DNA from: Theobroma cacao
Lineage: Eukaryota > Streptophyta > Magnoliopsida > Malvales > Malvaceae
Assembly (NCBI RefSeq): GCF_000208745.1
Contig: NC_030851.1
Location: 15,526,638-15,590,637, forward strand
Direction: 5' to 3'
Length of the DNA: 64,000 bases
Below, in pieces: positions 1-11,430 of this stretch; positions within the stretch are counted from its first letter, which is position 1, and every line of letters begins with the position of its first letter. Made by a program: the position numbers and the translations under genes. Under the pieces are notes generated by a model. That model saw only the letters and a list, made by a program, of their open reading frames with translations, searched no databases and had not been told where the DNA came from.

Positions 1-380
1 CCTTAATATTTCTTTTATTTTCTTATTATATTCAAATAACCGTAATTTCGTTTTAAATGAAGATTTTAGACTTTTAAACTCATTTTGAATATGAATTATG
101 TGTTTTGTACTTGTATATTACGTTTTAGCCAGTTTCGAAATTTTTGAGAAAAAAATGACCAAAATACCCCTGTGTGGCGAAAATTTTATTTTGATTGTTT
201 TTGATCTAAAATAGTGTATATTCTCTAAAAACTAGATATTTAACAACGATTGCTTACAAGAAAGGAAAGAAACTGATATGTAAGCCTTGCGGGGTTCCGG
301 TTGGCATTCCGGATAATGAGTGTCAATCAGGGACGTTGCGGCGATTGTCATGGGCCTGAGGGAGGTTCCGGGTCGTGACA
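1..380 (+). mobile_element. 3' end of a long LTR (GGTCGTGACA type)
   Basis: The segment ends in GGGTCGTGACA at about 370-380, the inverted counterpart of the TGTCACGAYC and TGTCATGACC termini at 40,603 and 5,302. The GC-rich stretch before the end (290-380) contrasts with the AT-rich flank. No primer-binding site follows, so this is an LTR end without its internal region, either a solo LTR or a truncated copy running off the window. Orientation is inferred from the related LTR at about 9.6-12.06 kb, which has a TATA box on the + strand. No gene is visible. Confidence 0.4.
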
Positions 381-1575
381 CACAACTAATTAACACACAA
401 TTAGGCCAAATTTATCTTTACTTTTCTTCTTGGAACTTTCGGCCAACAATGGTACACTAACTCCGTGATATTTTCTACTTAATTTTCTCTCCATAATTCA
501 TTAATTCCTGCACCAAAACTATTATTTCTTAATCAAATCACCTAGAATAACATCTCATTCTTCCTCATTATTCACTTAAAGAATTCGGCTATTGATGGGC
601 ACCAAACCTTTGGTGGTTTTCTTCACTTGTTTTCATGCTACACATCATTAATCACCTAAAAACACTAACATACTTAAAAATCAAACCAATCCAAGATCAT
701 TCTCTCTCCATACCCATTTTGGCCAGCCATGAATTCACCATGAAAGCTTGCTTTTCAACCATGGAAATTAAGGGAAAATGCATAGGGAAAATAGTTCATA
801 AACTAAAATCAAGAAATTTTACCTTTTTTCACTTGATTTCCTTGAAAATCCACACTTTTCTCTTGAATTTCTTTCCACCTAGGGTTTGTTCTTCTTTTTC
901 CTCTCTTTCTTCTTGCTATGGCCGGCCATAATGAAGAGAAAATTGTGGTGTGGGCTGATTTTTATAGTTAAATAATATAATAATTTAAACTTACCACATG
1001 GCATTCCATGATTGGTCCATTTTTTAAATTCTTATCTTTTAAGCTTTAAATCTCCACCACACATTATTCAAGGGTCAAATATGATGATGGGTGAAGACTT
1101 TGTGCTGGAAAAATGTTCTGAGGGTGCAAACTTACAGTTTTGCCCCCGGGGTGGTAAAATTACCATTTCGCCCCTATACTCCAAATTATACCGAAATTAA
1201 ACTTTTTCACCTCTAAATCTCAAATCATACTCCAATAAGTCAAATGGGGCCAAAAAAAATCTTTTCTCAAAATTTCCATTTTATCCCCAAGTGGCAAATG
1301 ACCATTTGGCCCCTAGATAATGAAAATTTCGGTTTAACTCCAAATTGATCCTCGAACTCCGAATTACCATTTTCAGTCATCCCTGAACTGTGAAACTCTT
1401 AATTTCACCTTAAAATTCCTATTTGAACTAGTTCGAGGCTTAATCGACTTAATGGTACTATTAGGGGCAATATCATCTTTTAACGATTTCTCGAACTTCC
1501 TAAATATGCAAACATTCTACTGAGCATGTAAATGACATCGTAATTATTTTATAGAACAGGGTTTGACAGCCCATG
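381..1575 (-). mobile_element. Probable antisense LTR-derived noncoding DNA
   Basis: Read on the minus strand the segment starts TGTCAAACCC near 1,575. It has a TATA-like ACTATAAAAATC near 965-980 followed by a pyrimidine-rich leader, which is how plant LTRs are laid out. Short open frames at 635-931 and 1,012-1,200 show no recognisable domain. The boundary with the preceding LTR is not resolved, and no target duplication was found. The LTR assignment is inference from layout. Confidence 0.3.
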
Positions 1576-2290
1576 TTGGTCTTCTAATATATTTTTTTTA
1601 TACTATTATTACTTTACTATATGTTCATTTTATTTCTCTCATTAATCACACTACATATCCTTTAATCTTTATATTTCAATTTTGATCCTTTTTTACGTGT
1701 CTAAAAATTTCAATTTTTATCTAACTTCCTTTCTCGGTGCGTATACCACCAAAATATAAAAATTGCACCTCAACGCGGTATTACCACAATATTTAAATAT
1801 TTACTTATCCACGTTGGTTTGACTTAACAAAACACGTGTATTTCACTTTTGTTGCTCATTTCTACAAAAATTCACTTGTATTTCTTCTCCCCCACTTGGA
1901 TCAACCATATGATCCCTCTTCATGACTGATTTCGACATCCGGTTAAATATTAATATTTTAATATTATTTTATTCTAAAAATTTTATCTTGTCTCCTTGGT
2001 ACCTAAAATACCTTATTATGCCTCAGTTGACTTCTGAATCACCTTTTTATCTTATAAATTCTCCTTCGATAAAATATTATTATTTTATTATTATTTTCTC
2101 GCGTGCAAAATGTTTTATCATAAACTATTCCTTTCATCTTTTATCACTTTTAAATATTTTAATTGACCTCAATTTGCATTCAATTAACTTTATTTATCAC
2201 TATATCAAAGTATGGGACATTTCATTAGTAGACCTTTGTGGTCATACATTTTGTTATTCAATAATTGTGGTATTGGATGTTGTTTTTTGA
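1576..2290. other. AT-rich noncoding stretch
   Basis: This is low-complexity A+T-rich DNA. A 122-codon open frame at 1,922-2,290 is Ile/Leu/Phe/Tyr-rich, as expected from AT-rich noise, and matches nothing I recognise. I see no gene, RNA or clear element end here. Confidence 0.5.
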
Positions 2291-2299
2291 AGAAAATAC

Positions 2300-3620
2300 C
2301 TTAATAGCACATTTGGTTCGTAGAATAGATGAGAATAGAATAAAACAGATATGATGTGGGAATAGAATGAAGTGGAAATAGAATAGAATAGTTATTACAT
2401 AGTTTGGTATGATAAATGGAATAGGATAGGAATAATTATTATGACTAATTGCAGTGTTTGATTGGTAACAATAACTTTGGAATAAGAAAAGAGTAAAAAA
2501 TAAAAAGACAAAAATACCTTTTATTATATATATGATTATTTTATTTTTTAAATATTAATATTTTATTTATAATTTAATCATTAACATTGTAAAATACTAA
2601 TATTTTATTTATAATTTAAATGTTATTATGATTATCTTTTTTTATTTTTTTATTTTTTAAATATTAATAATTTATATTTTCTTTATAATACTAATATTTT
2701 ATCATTTAAATATTAATTTTTTATTGGTAAATTAACTATTATTTTTTACAATATTAATATTTTATTTATATTTTAAATGTTGTTATGATTATTTATTTTT
2801 ATTTAATTTTATCTTTTAAATATTAGTAATTTATATTTTTATTTAAAATATTAATAATTGATTATTTAAATATTAATATTTTATTTATAATTTAATCATT
2901 ANNNNNNNNNNNNNNNNNNNNNNNNNNNNNNNNNNNNNNNNNNNNNNNNNNNNNNNNNNNNNNNNNNNNNNNNNNNNNNNNNNNNNNNNNNNNNNNNNNN
3001 NNNNNNNNNNNNNNNNNNNNNNNNNNNNNNNNNNNNNNNNNNNNNNNNNNNNNNNNNNNNNNNNNNNNNNNNNNNNNNNNNNNNNNNNNNNNNNNNNNNN
3101 NNNNNNNNNNNNNNNNNNNNNNNNNNNNNNNNNNNNNNNNNNTACTTTTAATTAATTTTTAAATTTAAAATATTTTATATTATATAATTAATAACTTAAA
3201 CTTTTTATTATAACAAGATTTATTTTTTCTCGATTTGCATTTTTCATTTTTTAATTTATATTTTCACTTAATAATTTAAAAAACAATATTTTAAAAAATT
3301 AATATTTTATTTATAATTAAAATATATTATAATTAAAATATGAAAATATTAATAATTTTTTAATTTATTAATAACTTATTAATTTTATAAGTTTAAGTTT
3401 GTAATTTTTGAAAGTAAATATGGACATTTTAGTCCAAAATGTTTGAATTGTATTCCCATGGGTGTGGCATAGCTAATACCATGAGGGATGGTGGTATTAG
3501 CTATTCCAAGCTTTTGCCAAATTTGGAGGAATAGTCATTCTTTTTTGGAATGGCTATTCCTTCCCCAAAGGCCAACCAAATGAGAGGAGAAAATTTGATA
3601 AGGAATAGAGCCATTCCCCT
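2300..3620. mobile_element. Possible non-autonomous DNA transposon with a gap
   Basis: Both flanks carry CATTTGGTT in inverted orientation (about 2,312-2,323 forward, and AACCAAATG at about 3,572). Beside each are repeated AGAATAG/GGAATAG or ATTCC motifs, a pattern seen in plant Tourist/Harbinger- or hAT-like miniature elements. The interior is extremely AT-rich and includes a run of N (2,902-3,142). The exact termini and target duplication could not be fixed, so the superfamily is uncertain. No transposase is present. Confidence 0.3.
2902..3142. other. Assembly gap (241 N)
   Basis: An unbroken run of N within AT-rich repeat sequence. Sequence on both sides is the same class of TTTAAATATTAATATTTTAT-like low complexity, so the gap probably reflects failure to assemble a repeat. 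Confidence 0.95.
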
Positions 3621-4284
3621 TACAAAACATGACGTAAAAGGTAGCTTTCTTGTGCAATCCTTTTCACTTTTATTGGGTGGAATGTGACGGTGTTAGGGAG
3701 GCTCACATTTGGGGACATATTTCTTCCTTTCTCTAAGCTATCTTGCTCATCTTTACGGGCAACATGATCAAAACTCGCCAATCTCGATCCTCTAATATAC
3801 TTACAATTAAGTATCATGAAGGAGAAGGCCAATCTCCATCTCATTAGTGTCAACTATCGTCAACAACAAAGTAGTCCAAACCACCTAGTATAAGCCACTC
3901 GAAATGGCAAAAGAAAGGCTAAAACTTAAATGCCCCATCGTGCCTTATTCTTGATCTACTTTGAAGACAAATATTTGTAACATTCGGATGGCTAATCCTT
4001 ATTGTAGTTGGGAAATTTACGATTGGTATGGTTACTATAAGTTTTAGTGAACTATTGCTAAATAGGAACACCATTGGAATGTTTTGACCTTTGGCGATAC
4101 TATTGTTTAAAAAGAGTGTGGTTACAGCAACCCAACTCCTAGTAATGTTTCTAAAAATATGTGGCTAGATGTATTATCATTGAACATGCCACTATTGAGA
4201 TAACTAACTGTTAAAAAGGGATGGTTGTTGAGAAATGCAATAATTGACAAAACTACTAGTGGGTAGTGCTACTAGCAAAAAAGA
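3621..4284. other. Unassigned intergenic DNA
   Basis: The base composition is more balanced than in the neighbours. A 77-codon open frame on the minus strand (3,620-3,853) has a non-repetitive composition but no motif I recognise, and no supporting exon with the same reading was found beside it. I see no supported gene, RNA or element boundary. Confidence 0.4.
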
Positions 4285-4790
4285 TACAACAATTTAAACA
4301 CAGTCAAAGTACCCAAATAGTCCTTATTCCATACATTTTGGTCAATTTAGTCTCTGTACTCAAAATCTGATCAATTTAATCTCTCGATTTTTAGAAATTT
4401 GAACAATTTAGTCCCTCCCTTTAACATAGTCTAATTTTGTCATTCAAGGTAATGACCTCCATGTTGACGTGGCAAATTTGCTAACGTGGCGATACCACAT
4501 GGCACTAATATGATGACATGATACTAAAATGAAGATGTGGCAATGCCAAATGGCAATGCTGATATGGCAAATCGAAAAACAAAATTTTTCCAAAAAAAAA
4601 ACTATGCTTTGTCATAAGGACTAAATTGAATAAAAATGTATAATATAAAGACTAAATTAAACAAAATTGAGGTATTTAGGGACTAAATTAAAAAAAAATT
4701 GAAAAATGCAAATATATGAGTAGATGATACATATACTTAATAATAAGCCAAATGTTTAAGTGTAAAAGATTTATGGTATTAAAAAAGATA
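4285..4790 (+). repeat. Dispersed palindromic repeat, copy A
   Basis: The copy begins near ATTTAAACACAGTC and ends near CCAAATGTTTAAGTGTAAAAG. It contains an outer inverted pair (TTTAGTCCCT-like and AGGGACTAAATT-like segments) around a core of GTGGCA/TGCCA motifs. The reverse complement of most of it is found at 12,063-12,545, including the flanking strings ACACTTAAACATTT and TTTAAACAC. The layout of long, loosely inverted ends around a noncoding core suggests a non-autonomous DNA element, but the class is unproven. Confidence 0.5.
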
Positions 4791-4802
4791 TATAAATATT
4801 TT

Positions 4803-4937
4803 CTTACTTGATTGTTAGATTCCATAATAGGTACATTAATCTATCTTCTTTGCAAAAATTAAATTTGAATTCTCTTTTTATGAAAAAAAAATATAATATT
4901 TTATAGAGTTATTTTTATTAATATCATTATTAAAATC
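4803..4937 (+). repeat. Inverted partner of the repeat at 9.31-9.45 kb
   Basis: This ~135-bp stretch, including GTACATTAATCTATCTTCT and ATTTTATAGAGTTATTTTTA, matches the reverse complement of 9,310-9,445 closely by eye. The two copies face each other across the solo LTR at 5,302-8,859. They could be remnants of the ends of one older inverted-repeat element or two separate insertions. Confidence 0.5.
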
Positions 4938-5375
4938 ATTATCTCTCAATTTTTTTTTATTAAACTTGATATTATTTATAATGAGATAATTTCATAGTTC
5001 ATTTATAAAAATAAACAAAAAGATTTAATCACCCTTTTTAATATATGTAAGAAAACCAAAGTTTTAACATTTGATTTTTAGTACTTGACAAAATATTTCT
5101 TTCCTTAAGTATTTTGTTTACCTTATAATTAAATTTAAGTTATTAGTGCCAAAAGCCAAAAGCTTGATTCTAACTATGATTTCAATTTGATAATTTAAAA
5201 AAAAATCATAAAAATTTGATTGAAATTGGAGATCAAAGAGATCACAAAATTTATTAAAACCACAAATTAACCTTATAAATATTTTTTTTCCATCACCAAA
5301 TTGTCATGACCTAAATCGAGGGCCATCACTGGCTCAAAGGCATCGATGAGAGTTACCCTCTTAACCCATGCAAGG

Positions 5376-6110
5376 TAGACCTGACAATTTTAGATACAAC
5401 ACGTTAACACGACAAGGAAGACACGGGGTTAAACAGGTTTGGGTTTGGCTTTAACTTATTTCATGTTTAATTGTGTCAGACACGTATGTTTCGTGTCTAA
5501 TAGTGTCTGACATGTTTAAGACACAAAAATTTTTGTATCTTAACATGTCAAACACAAGTAACACGTTTATTTAATCGTGTTAATTGTGTTATCATGTTTA
5601 AATGTATAAACGTGTTTGATCATGTTATCGTATTTAAACGTGTACACATGACATGTTCTTGTTAAAAATTAATAGTCAAAGATTGTTTTAGCCTTACTTC
5701 AATAATAATATTTTTAAATTTTATAAAGATAATAATGTAATTATGTCATGCCCAAACCCTAATTTTAAATTTTGTTTTGTTATATTTGATGTTATTGTTA
5801 TTTGTTTTGTTATAATTGTTTTTATAATTATTGATTTTAAATTTAAATAATAAAATTATATTTAATTGTAAATATTTTTATTTAATCGTGTTAAACGTGT
5901 TAATCGTGTTATTAATCGTATCGTGTCATATATTGACACATTTAACAAATGTGTTAAATGTGTCGTGTCGTGTTATATGGTTATTAAACGTATACGTATA
6001 CATGTTTCAGATTTAAGACACGAATAGTATTCATGTCGTGATCATGTTTAACCTTAACGTGTTTCGTGTCTGACACATTTAAGATATGAAAATATGAATT
6101 GCCAGGTCTA
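5376..6110. mobile_element. hAT-like non-autonomous DNA transposon
   Basis: The 735-bp insertion has terminal inverted repeats: TAGACCTGACAATT at the left and the complement of TAGACCTGGCAATT at the right. It is flanked by a perfect 8-bp duplication ATGCAAGG (5,368-5,375 and 6,111-6,118). Eight-base duplications with short TA-starting inverted ends are the hallmark of hAT elements. The interior is full of clustered CGTGTT/AACACG motifs on both strands, resembling the subterminal transposase-binding repeats of that superfamily. There is no transposase frame, so it depended on an autonomous relative. It sits inside the long LTR at 5,302-8,859. Confidence 0.85.
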
Positions 6111-6821
6111 ATGCAAGGCTAAAATGAACAATTCAAATCAAATACTCAGATTTACCTCATGGGACTAATCACCATCAAACTGTACATCAAACATGCATAA
6201 ATATATTTAAACACATAGGATCATGTCATAATAGTTTGCACGCTCATGCTCAAAAAGCATAAGCGACATATATCAAATAACACATATAGGCCATCCCATA
6301 GCAAATACAAAGTGTAGCCATTCCACGGCAATTTTTGAAGTACATGTCATTTATTACAAGACATAGCAAAATATTATCCATGATAGTCAACATAAATGAC
6401 CAAAACAAATAGAAACAGTGGAGTACGACTCGAAAGAAAAAGGATGACGCCTATTGGATTCCAGATGTTCACCTACCCAAGATTAACTGAAGTATTGGCT
6501 ATTCTTAATGGACAGTGAAACAACTATTGATCTGTAAAACAATTTCATCTTACATGTGTGAGTTATAAATAACTCCATGAGCAGATATGGGGAAGGGGAA
6601 CAAGCTAAACGGGAGAGTATTTGTCAACAATACTTTTAAAACAAATGCAAGTAATCCAAAGCAAAGTCCAAAATTCAAGCAATTATCAACTTCCAATTTC
6701 ATAGTATCAATTACCATTTCACATAGTTGTGAAGCACTAAGTAGTATGGACAACCAAATCGAAGTGTGCTGTAGCACCAAAGTGGTCAGATACATGATAG
6801 TAATCAACTGTGCATCAAGGT

Positions 6822-6966
6822 GGTAGGACTGTATGAACTACCACAAAACCAAATCAAGGGTAGGACCATGTCAACTACCAAACACAATCATCTCAAAGGG
6901 GTAGGACCTTGTCAACTACCAACGAAACCAAATCAAAGGGTAGGATCATGTCAACTACCTAATCAA
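6822..6966. repeat. Four ~39-bp tandem units inside an LTR
   Basis: Units begin at about 6,822, 6,859, 6,900 and 6,939, each starting GGTAGGA and containing GTCAACTACC. Each unit opens with GGTAG and closes its first half with CTACC, so it can fold on itself. The 92-codon open frame across it (6,820-7,098) is a by-product of the repeat. Confidence 0.7.
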
Positions 6967-7985
6967 GCTAAACATTATGCACATTGGCTAGTGTCAATTG
7001 TCACTAGCTACAGGTCCATAACTCATGCAGGCTCCATTGAAACATTTTTATACTATGATTCCATATATCAAAACATTCATTTACAAATGAATAGATAAAT
7101 CCACTTGCTATCCAAGAACAAAGATTTAAATAAAATAAATACAAGTGTACAAGGTTCATCTCAAGCAAGTATATTCTCGATCATCAACTAGTCACAAACA
7201 AACATTGATTTTTTTAGAGGTATTAAACACTTGAAAGGCTTGTTCCCCATGCTCAAAACTAAATACATAATAACATATTTACATATTATATCTAGCTTTC
7301 TTGAAACTCGCTTGAAACCATTTTTCATGTCACAAAGTTCACCAAAATATGTTGCTATGCAAGGTTGTAAAATAGGCATGCTTAATTATACTAAAATAAT
7401 TAAAAACACTGCATCTACCCATTTCTTGAAACGTGTCTTCTCCTTGTGGCACTTTTCATCGAAAGCTCGACTTCTACAACAATCCCAAATTACTTTAATA
7501 GCACCTAAAAATGATATTCGATCATCAATACTCTCAAAGTTATAATAAAATGATATTTAATCATCAATATTCTCAAAAACCCCTAATTATTTTGGAATAC
7601 TTCGAATACCCACTTTTAACCTTATTTAATCTTCACTTGTTTCCAATTATTTTCACCAAACTTTCATCCAAACTTCATACACATTAAGTAAATAACTTAT
7701 TTTACCTATTTTTCCTCATTGGTAAGCTTCTAGTAGAGAGATCTAGCCAAATCTTGAAAACCTAGAAAAATTTCTAGCTTTTAAAGAGAGAAACAAAATC
7801 CATCAAAATCAAGCTTTTAGGAGTGAAAATTATTACATTTAGCCTTTAGAATCCAAGATATTTTGATGGATTGAAAAGTAGGAAATTTGAGAGAAAATGG
7901 GTTGTAGAACAAAGGAATTGGTGAAACATGAAGTAAGTTTCAATTTTAAGGCTTTTAAACCAGTTTGAAGCTAAATAGGTAACCT

Positions 7986-8235
7986 AGGATCGACTATGGA
8001 GAGTCTATAGTTGATCTTGGACTAGTAGGTTTGATATTTTATCCATTTCCCCTTCACAAGATTGACTATAAAAGGTCTATAGTCGATCCTGGATCAGAAT
8101 GTCTTTTTTTGCTCAATTTTCCTTCACAAGATTGAATATAAAAGGTCCATGTCAATCCTGGAACAATAGGTTGGTATTTCCTCTATTTTTTTTCTTCCTA
8201 GGATCGACTATAAAGGGCTTATAGTCAATCCTTGG
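7986..8235. repeat. Array of four hairpin units in an LTR
   Basis: Four successive inverted repeats of the form GGATCGACTATA ... TATAGTCGATCC lie at about 7,986-8,020, 8,059-8,090, 8,129-8,159 and 8,209-8,235, spaced 70-80 bp, with a degenerate fifth near 8,271-8,307. Arms are about 11-13 bp and loops 6-8 bp. Arm mismatches are few although the linkers differ, which suggests amplification of one hairpin cassette. Confidence 0.75.
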
Positions 8236-8864
8236 CCAGAACCCTTGCCTCCCCCTACTTTTTATTTCACAGAATCAACTCTCTATGCATTGGGATCGAC
8301 TTTCAAAGTTCAGACTTGTGAAAATTATTTCTTTTAAGGCTTAATCTCATCATAAATCTCTTCCACAACCTCGAACCATTCATATAACATGAAATCCTCA
8401 CATATAAATATCCAAATATATCATCAGAAGTCAAAATCTCAATTAGACTTCAAACCATATAGTTCACCATATTCAAGCTCTGAGATTTGCAGTCTAAGTG
8501 CCACAATTATCATTCTTATCTCAACTCATCAAGAATGCTTAATATCCAATCATGTACTCATCACCCAGATTTAAATCCTCATTATGCTTTATGTCATATA
8601 ATATACAAATCAAAACTTAGCATAATTTGCAATAGGCATCATATTTATCAAGGTGCCAAACAATGCACTATACCATTCATATGCCCAACATATGTACAAC
8701 ATTAGTTTGAGCCTTTACATGCTTGTATATCATATTCATTGCTCTATAGATATAAGCATATCCTTAAGCTTTTAAACATATACACCAAAAATTCAATTTA
8801 GCTCATCAATTGGCTTGGTTCACCTTACATAATTCATACCAAAAATCGAGGGTGTTACACAAAA

Positions 8865-9590
8865 CCTGCAAAACAAAAAGAATATTTATTATTATTTTTT
8901 TTGAAATTAACATTATCATATAACATTTTTATATATGTTTTGATCAAGGGTCATAAAGAGGAGCTTAGGTTGCATTCCAAAAGTTGGCATTGGTGTAGGA
9001 TAATCAAATAACCTTGTGGTCCACAATGAGTAATTAAATTTATAATTCTTTTTTGACTAAAAATATGTCATTGTTAATAATAGATGATTGATGATGAATG
9101 GTGGTCCTCATAAAAAACCAGCATATGTGACTATCAAACAAAGGTATGGCCTTTCATTAAAATGTTTCCCTAACATTGACTTTAACTTCTTTGGTGTTTC
9201 AATGGAAGATTGAGAAAACATCAATAGTTGTCTACATGTTCTACTTTTGGTATTTTCTCAATCTTCCATCGAAACACCAATTACTCCAACATTTCAAACT
9301 TTATGATTTTAGTGCAATGCAATCTTTAATAATATAAAAATAACTCTATAAAATATTAAAAAAATTTATAAAAGGAGAATTTAAATTTAACTTTTACAGA
9401 GAAGATAGATTAATGTACGTATTATGCAATTAAATAATCAAGTAATAGCCAAGGGTAGTTTCCATCATTTTCTCTAATAGGCTCACAGAAGAAAGTTTTA
9501 TGATATTTTAATGTCTAAATAGGCATAAAACCGCATAAATGATGTGTAATGATGAAAACATGAAGAAAACTAAAAGTTTCAATAATTTTC
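8865..9590. other. Intergenic DNA with one strong hairpin
   Basis: No gene is visible. It contains a long inverted repeat (9,191-9,218 with 9,253-9,280) and, at 9,310-9,445, the inverted partner of 4,803-4,937. The remainder is AT-rich. Confidence 0.5.
9191..9280. repeat. 28-bp inverted repeat (hairpin)
   Basis: The left arm (9,191-9,218) starts TTGGTGTTTC and ends GATTGAGAAAA. The right arm (9,253-9,280) is its complement at 27 of 28 positions, and the loop is 34 nt. This could be a small foldback element or a hairpin-RNA locus. No mature small-RNA evidence can be seen in sequence alone. Confidence 0.8.
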
Positions 9591-10559
9591 ATAATAGGGG
9601 TAAAATGGTCATTTTTCATCTCGAGTCAAAATTTTTAAGTTTTCATGAACCCGAACATTTCTAGACCATTATGGACCTTCTCCTAGTGTCAAAGGAGTAA
9701 AAAGATTGCATAAAAGATTGGAGGAGAATAAGCTAATTTGTGGAGGGGCATTTTGGTAATTTAAGTGGAGTGGATAAGTTTGGCTATAAATATCTTCTCC
9801 TTCCAATAGCTTCTTGAATTTCCAGCAGCTTGTCTTCTTCTTATTTTTCCATCTCATGTTGCTTCCAACCTCCATGGAAGCTTGATATGGAGCTTGCATA
9901 ATTTTCTCTCTCTAGCTCTAGTTTTCATACTTTTGTGCCCTTTTGACTAGAACCCTTATATTTTTTCACTCTCTCACTTCAAAACCCTTGATAAATCTTA
10001 TTTCCATACTTTCTCTCACTAGTTGGGCATTCTAGAGAGAGAAAGAGAGAATTACCCCATTTGTTTGGAAACTATTGGAAGAGAATTCAACTATAAAGAA
10101 ACCCTAGGGTGAGTGATGAACCAAGCTTGATTTTTAGCTGTGAATAAGGGCTAGTAATTGGGATTATGAGTTGTTTTATTGTTGAGTATGTTCATTCCTT
10201 TTATAGTGATTAAGATAGTGAACATAGATAGCCATTTAAAGTGGCAATTGAAGCTTGCTAAGGGATAGCGTTTAGGGTTCATAAGTATGAATTGACATTA
10301 TGGTAATGTTAATTTGATGGTAGGTTCTAACGAAGCCCCATCACCCCAATTGGATCATTAGGGAAATTAGAATCAGCTAAAGACTCAACAACATACCGAT
10401 GAGTGAACTGCCTTCAAAACTTGTATTGGGAAATATAATGTATTTGCCACACATTTGAATGAATTATCAAGTTTTTCATAAAAACAAGTGCCTTGGAAAC
10501 AAGCTTTTGCTAAATGGTTTTATGTTGTGATATGTGATTGCTATGGCTTCATGCACTAT

Positions 10560-10815
10560 TGCAATATGATGATATATATATGTGTGCGTTGTGCATGATG
10601 ATTGATATTGTGTATGATGACTGTAACCGTGTGTGTGCACGATGTGGGGAGATGCACATGCTGGTAATGATGGTGGTGTGAGAGATGGATGATGATAGTG
10701 CTTGTGTGCACGATGTGGGGGGATGTACACGATGTCACTAATTGTGCACGATGTGGGGGAATGCACATGATGGCGCCTATTATATGCATGATGTGAGGGG
10801 ATGTAGATGAGTCGG
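10560..10815. repeat. Degenerate GTGCACGATGTGGGG tandem repeat
   Basis: The core GTGCACGATGTGGGG appears at about 10,635, 10,706 and 10,744, with a diverged copy at about 10,785, each followed by GGATG-CACATG-like sequence. Spacing varies from about 38 to 71 bp. It lies between the LTR promoter and its 3' end. Confidence 0.6.
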
Positions 10816-11019
10816 GTGTGATTATGATGATATGGATGTTATTTATGTATGTATGCATATCTTTACTTATGAAATGAAAGAGTATGAAAATGATATATGA
10901 TTGAAATGTATGTGAAACTTGATACATTGCACTTTGGGGATTTCATGTGTTTCATGTTGTCGGTGTCATTTTAACAGGATGGCTATTATTGAGGGAATGG
11001 AAATCTTGTTCATGTTGCT

Positions 11020-11430
11020 CTGTTCTCGCTGCAACGAAATTCATTCTCATTGCAGCAAGAAACTCTCAAGTTTTTGAGAGCCTCTCTAGTTTGGTTCTCG
11101 TTGTAGCAAAAATGCATTCTCGCTGCAGCGAGAAAGGTACTGTAGCTTCTCGCTGCAGCGAGAAACATTCTGTTTTGGGATCAAAATTTCAATGCAGCAA
11201 AAAAATTTCTGTTTTGTTTCCTTTTTGGTTCGGTTGCTGCTCCATTTTCCATTTCTTTGGTACCATAGTTGAGCTTGGACTTTCAACAATAAGGAATAAG
11301 TGAATTAAGTTTAAAATGAGTAGGTTTGGTGAGAAACCCTCAGCCAGTGGAGGAACCCTCGTTCGGCTAATAACTTAATCCCAACGTTGCTGCAGTAAAA
11401 ATTCATTCTCACTGCAGCGTAGCTGCAGCG
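11020..11430. repeat. Cluster of TTCTCGCTGCAGCGAGAA palindromes
   Basis: Two perfect 18-bp palindromes centred on CTGCAG lie at 11,117-11,134 and 11,147-11,164. At least five decayed relatives (for example ATTCTCATTGCAGCAAGAA and ATTCTCACTGCAGCG) lie between 11,020 and 11,430. Many differences from the perfect copies are C-to-T or G-to-A, as expected from cytosine methylation decay. Confidence 0.75.

Larger units (their letters stand above)
5302..8859 (-). mobile_element. Solo LTR, Tekay/Del-like Gypsy (interrupted)
   Basis: In the sense (minus) direction it starts TGTAACACCCTCGATTTTTG at 8,859 and ends GGTCATGACA at 5,302, the termini typical of long plant Gypsy LTRs. The flanking 5-mers are CAAAT (5,297-5,301) and CAAAA (8,860-8,864), an imperfect target duplication. 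No primer-binding site follows either end, so it is called a solo LTR. Without the hAT-like insertion and its extra target copy it is about 2.8 kb. It contains a four-unit ~39-bp tandem repeat (6,822-6,966) and a four-unit hairpin array (7,986-8,235). Family assignment is by end motif only. Confidence 0.55.

Noticed and set aside
3620..3853. 77-codon open frame on the minus strand with balanced composition
   Set aside because: No recognisable domain, no adjacent exon and no promoter context; length is within chance expectation.
6822..6966. Regular repeats considered as a CRISPR-like array
   Set aside because: Units are contiguous without unique spacers, in a plant LTR.
10476..10927. Overlapping His/Ser/Thr-rich open frames on the minus strand
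   Set aside because: They translate a GTGCACGATGTGGGG tandem repeat in an LTR; the composition is repeat-driven.
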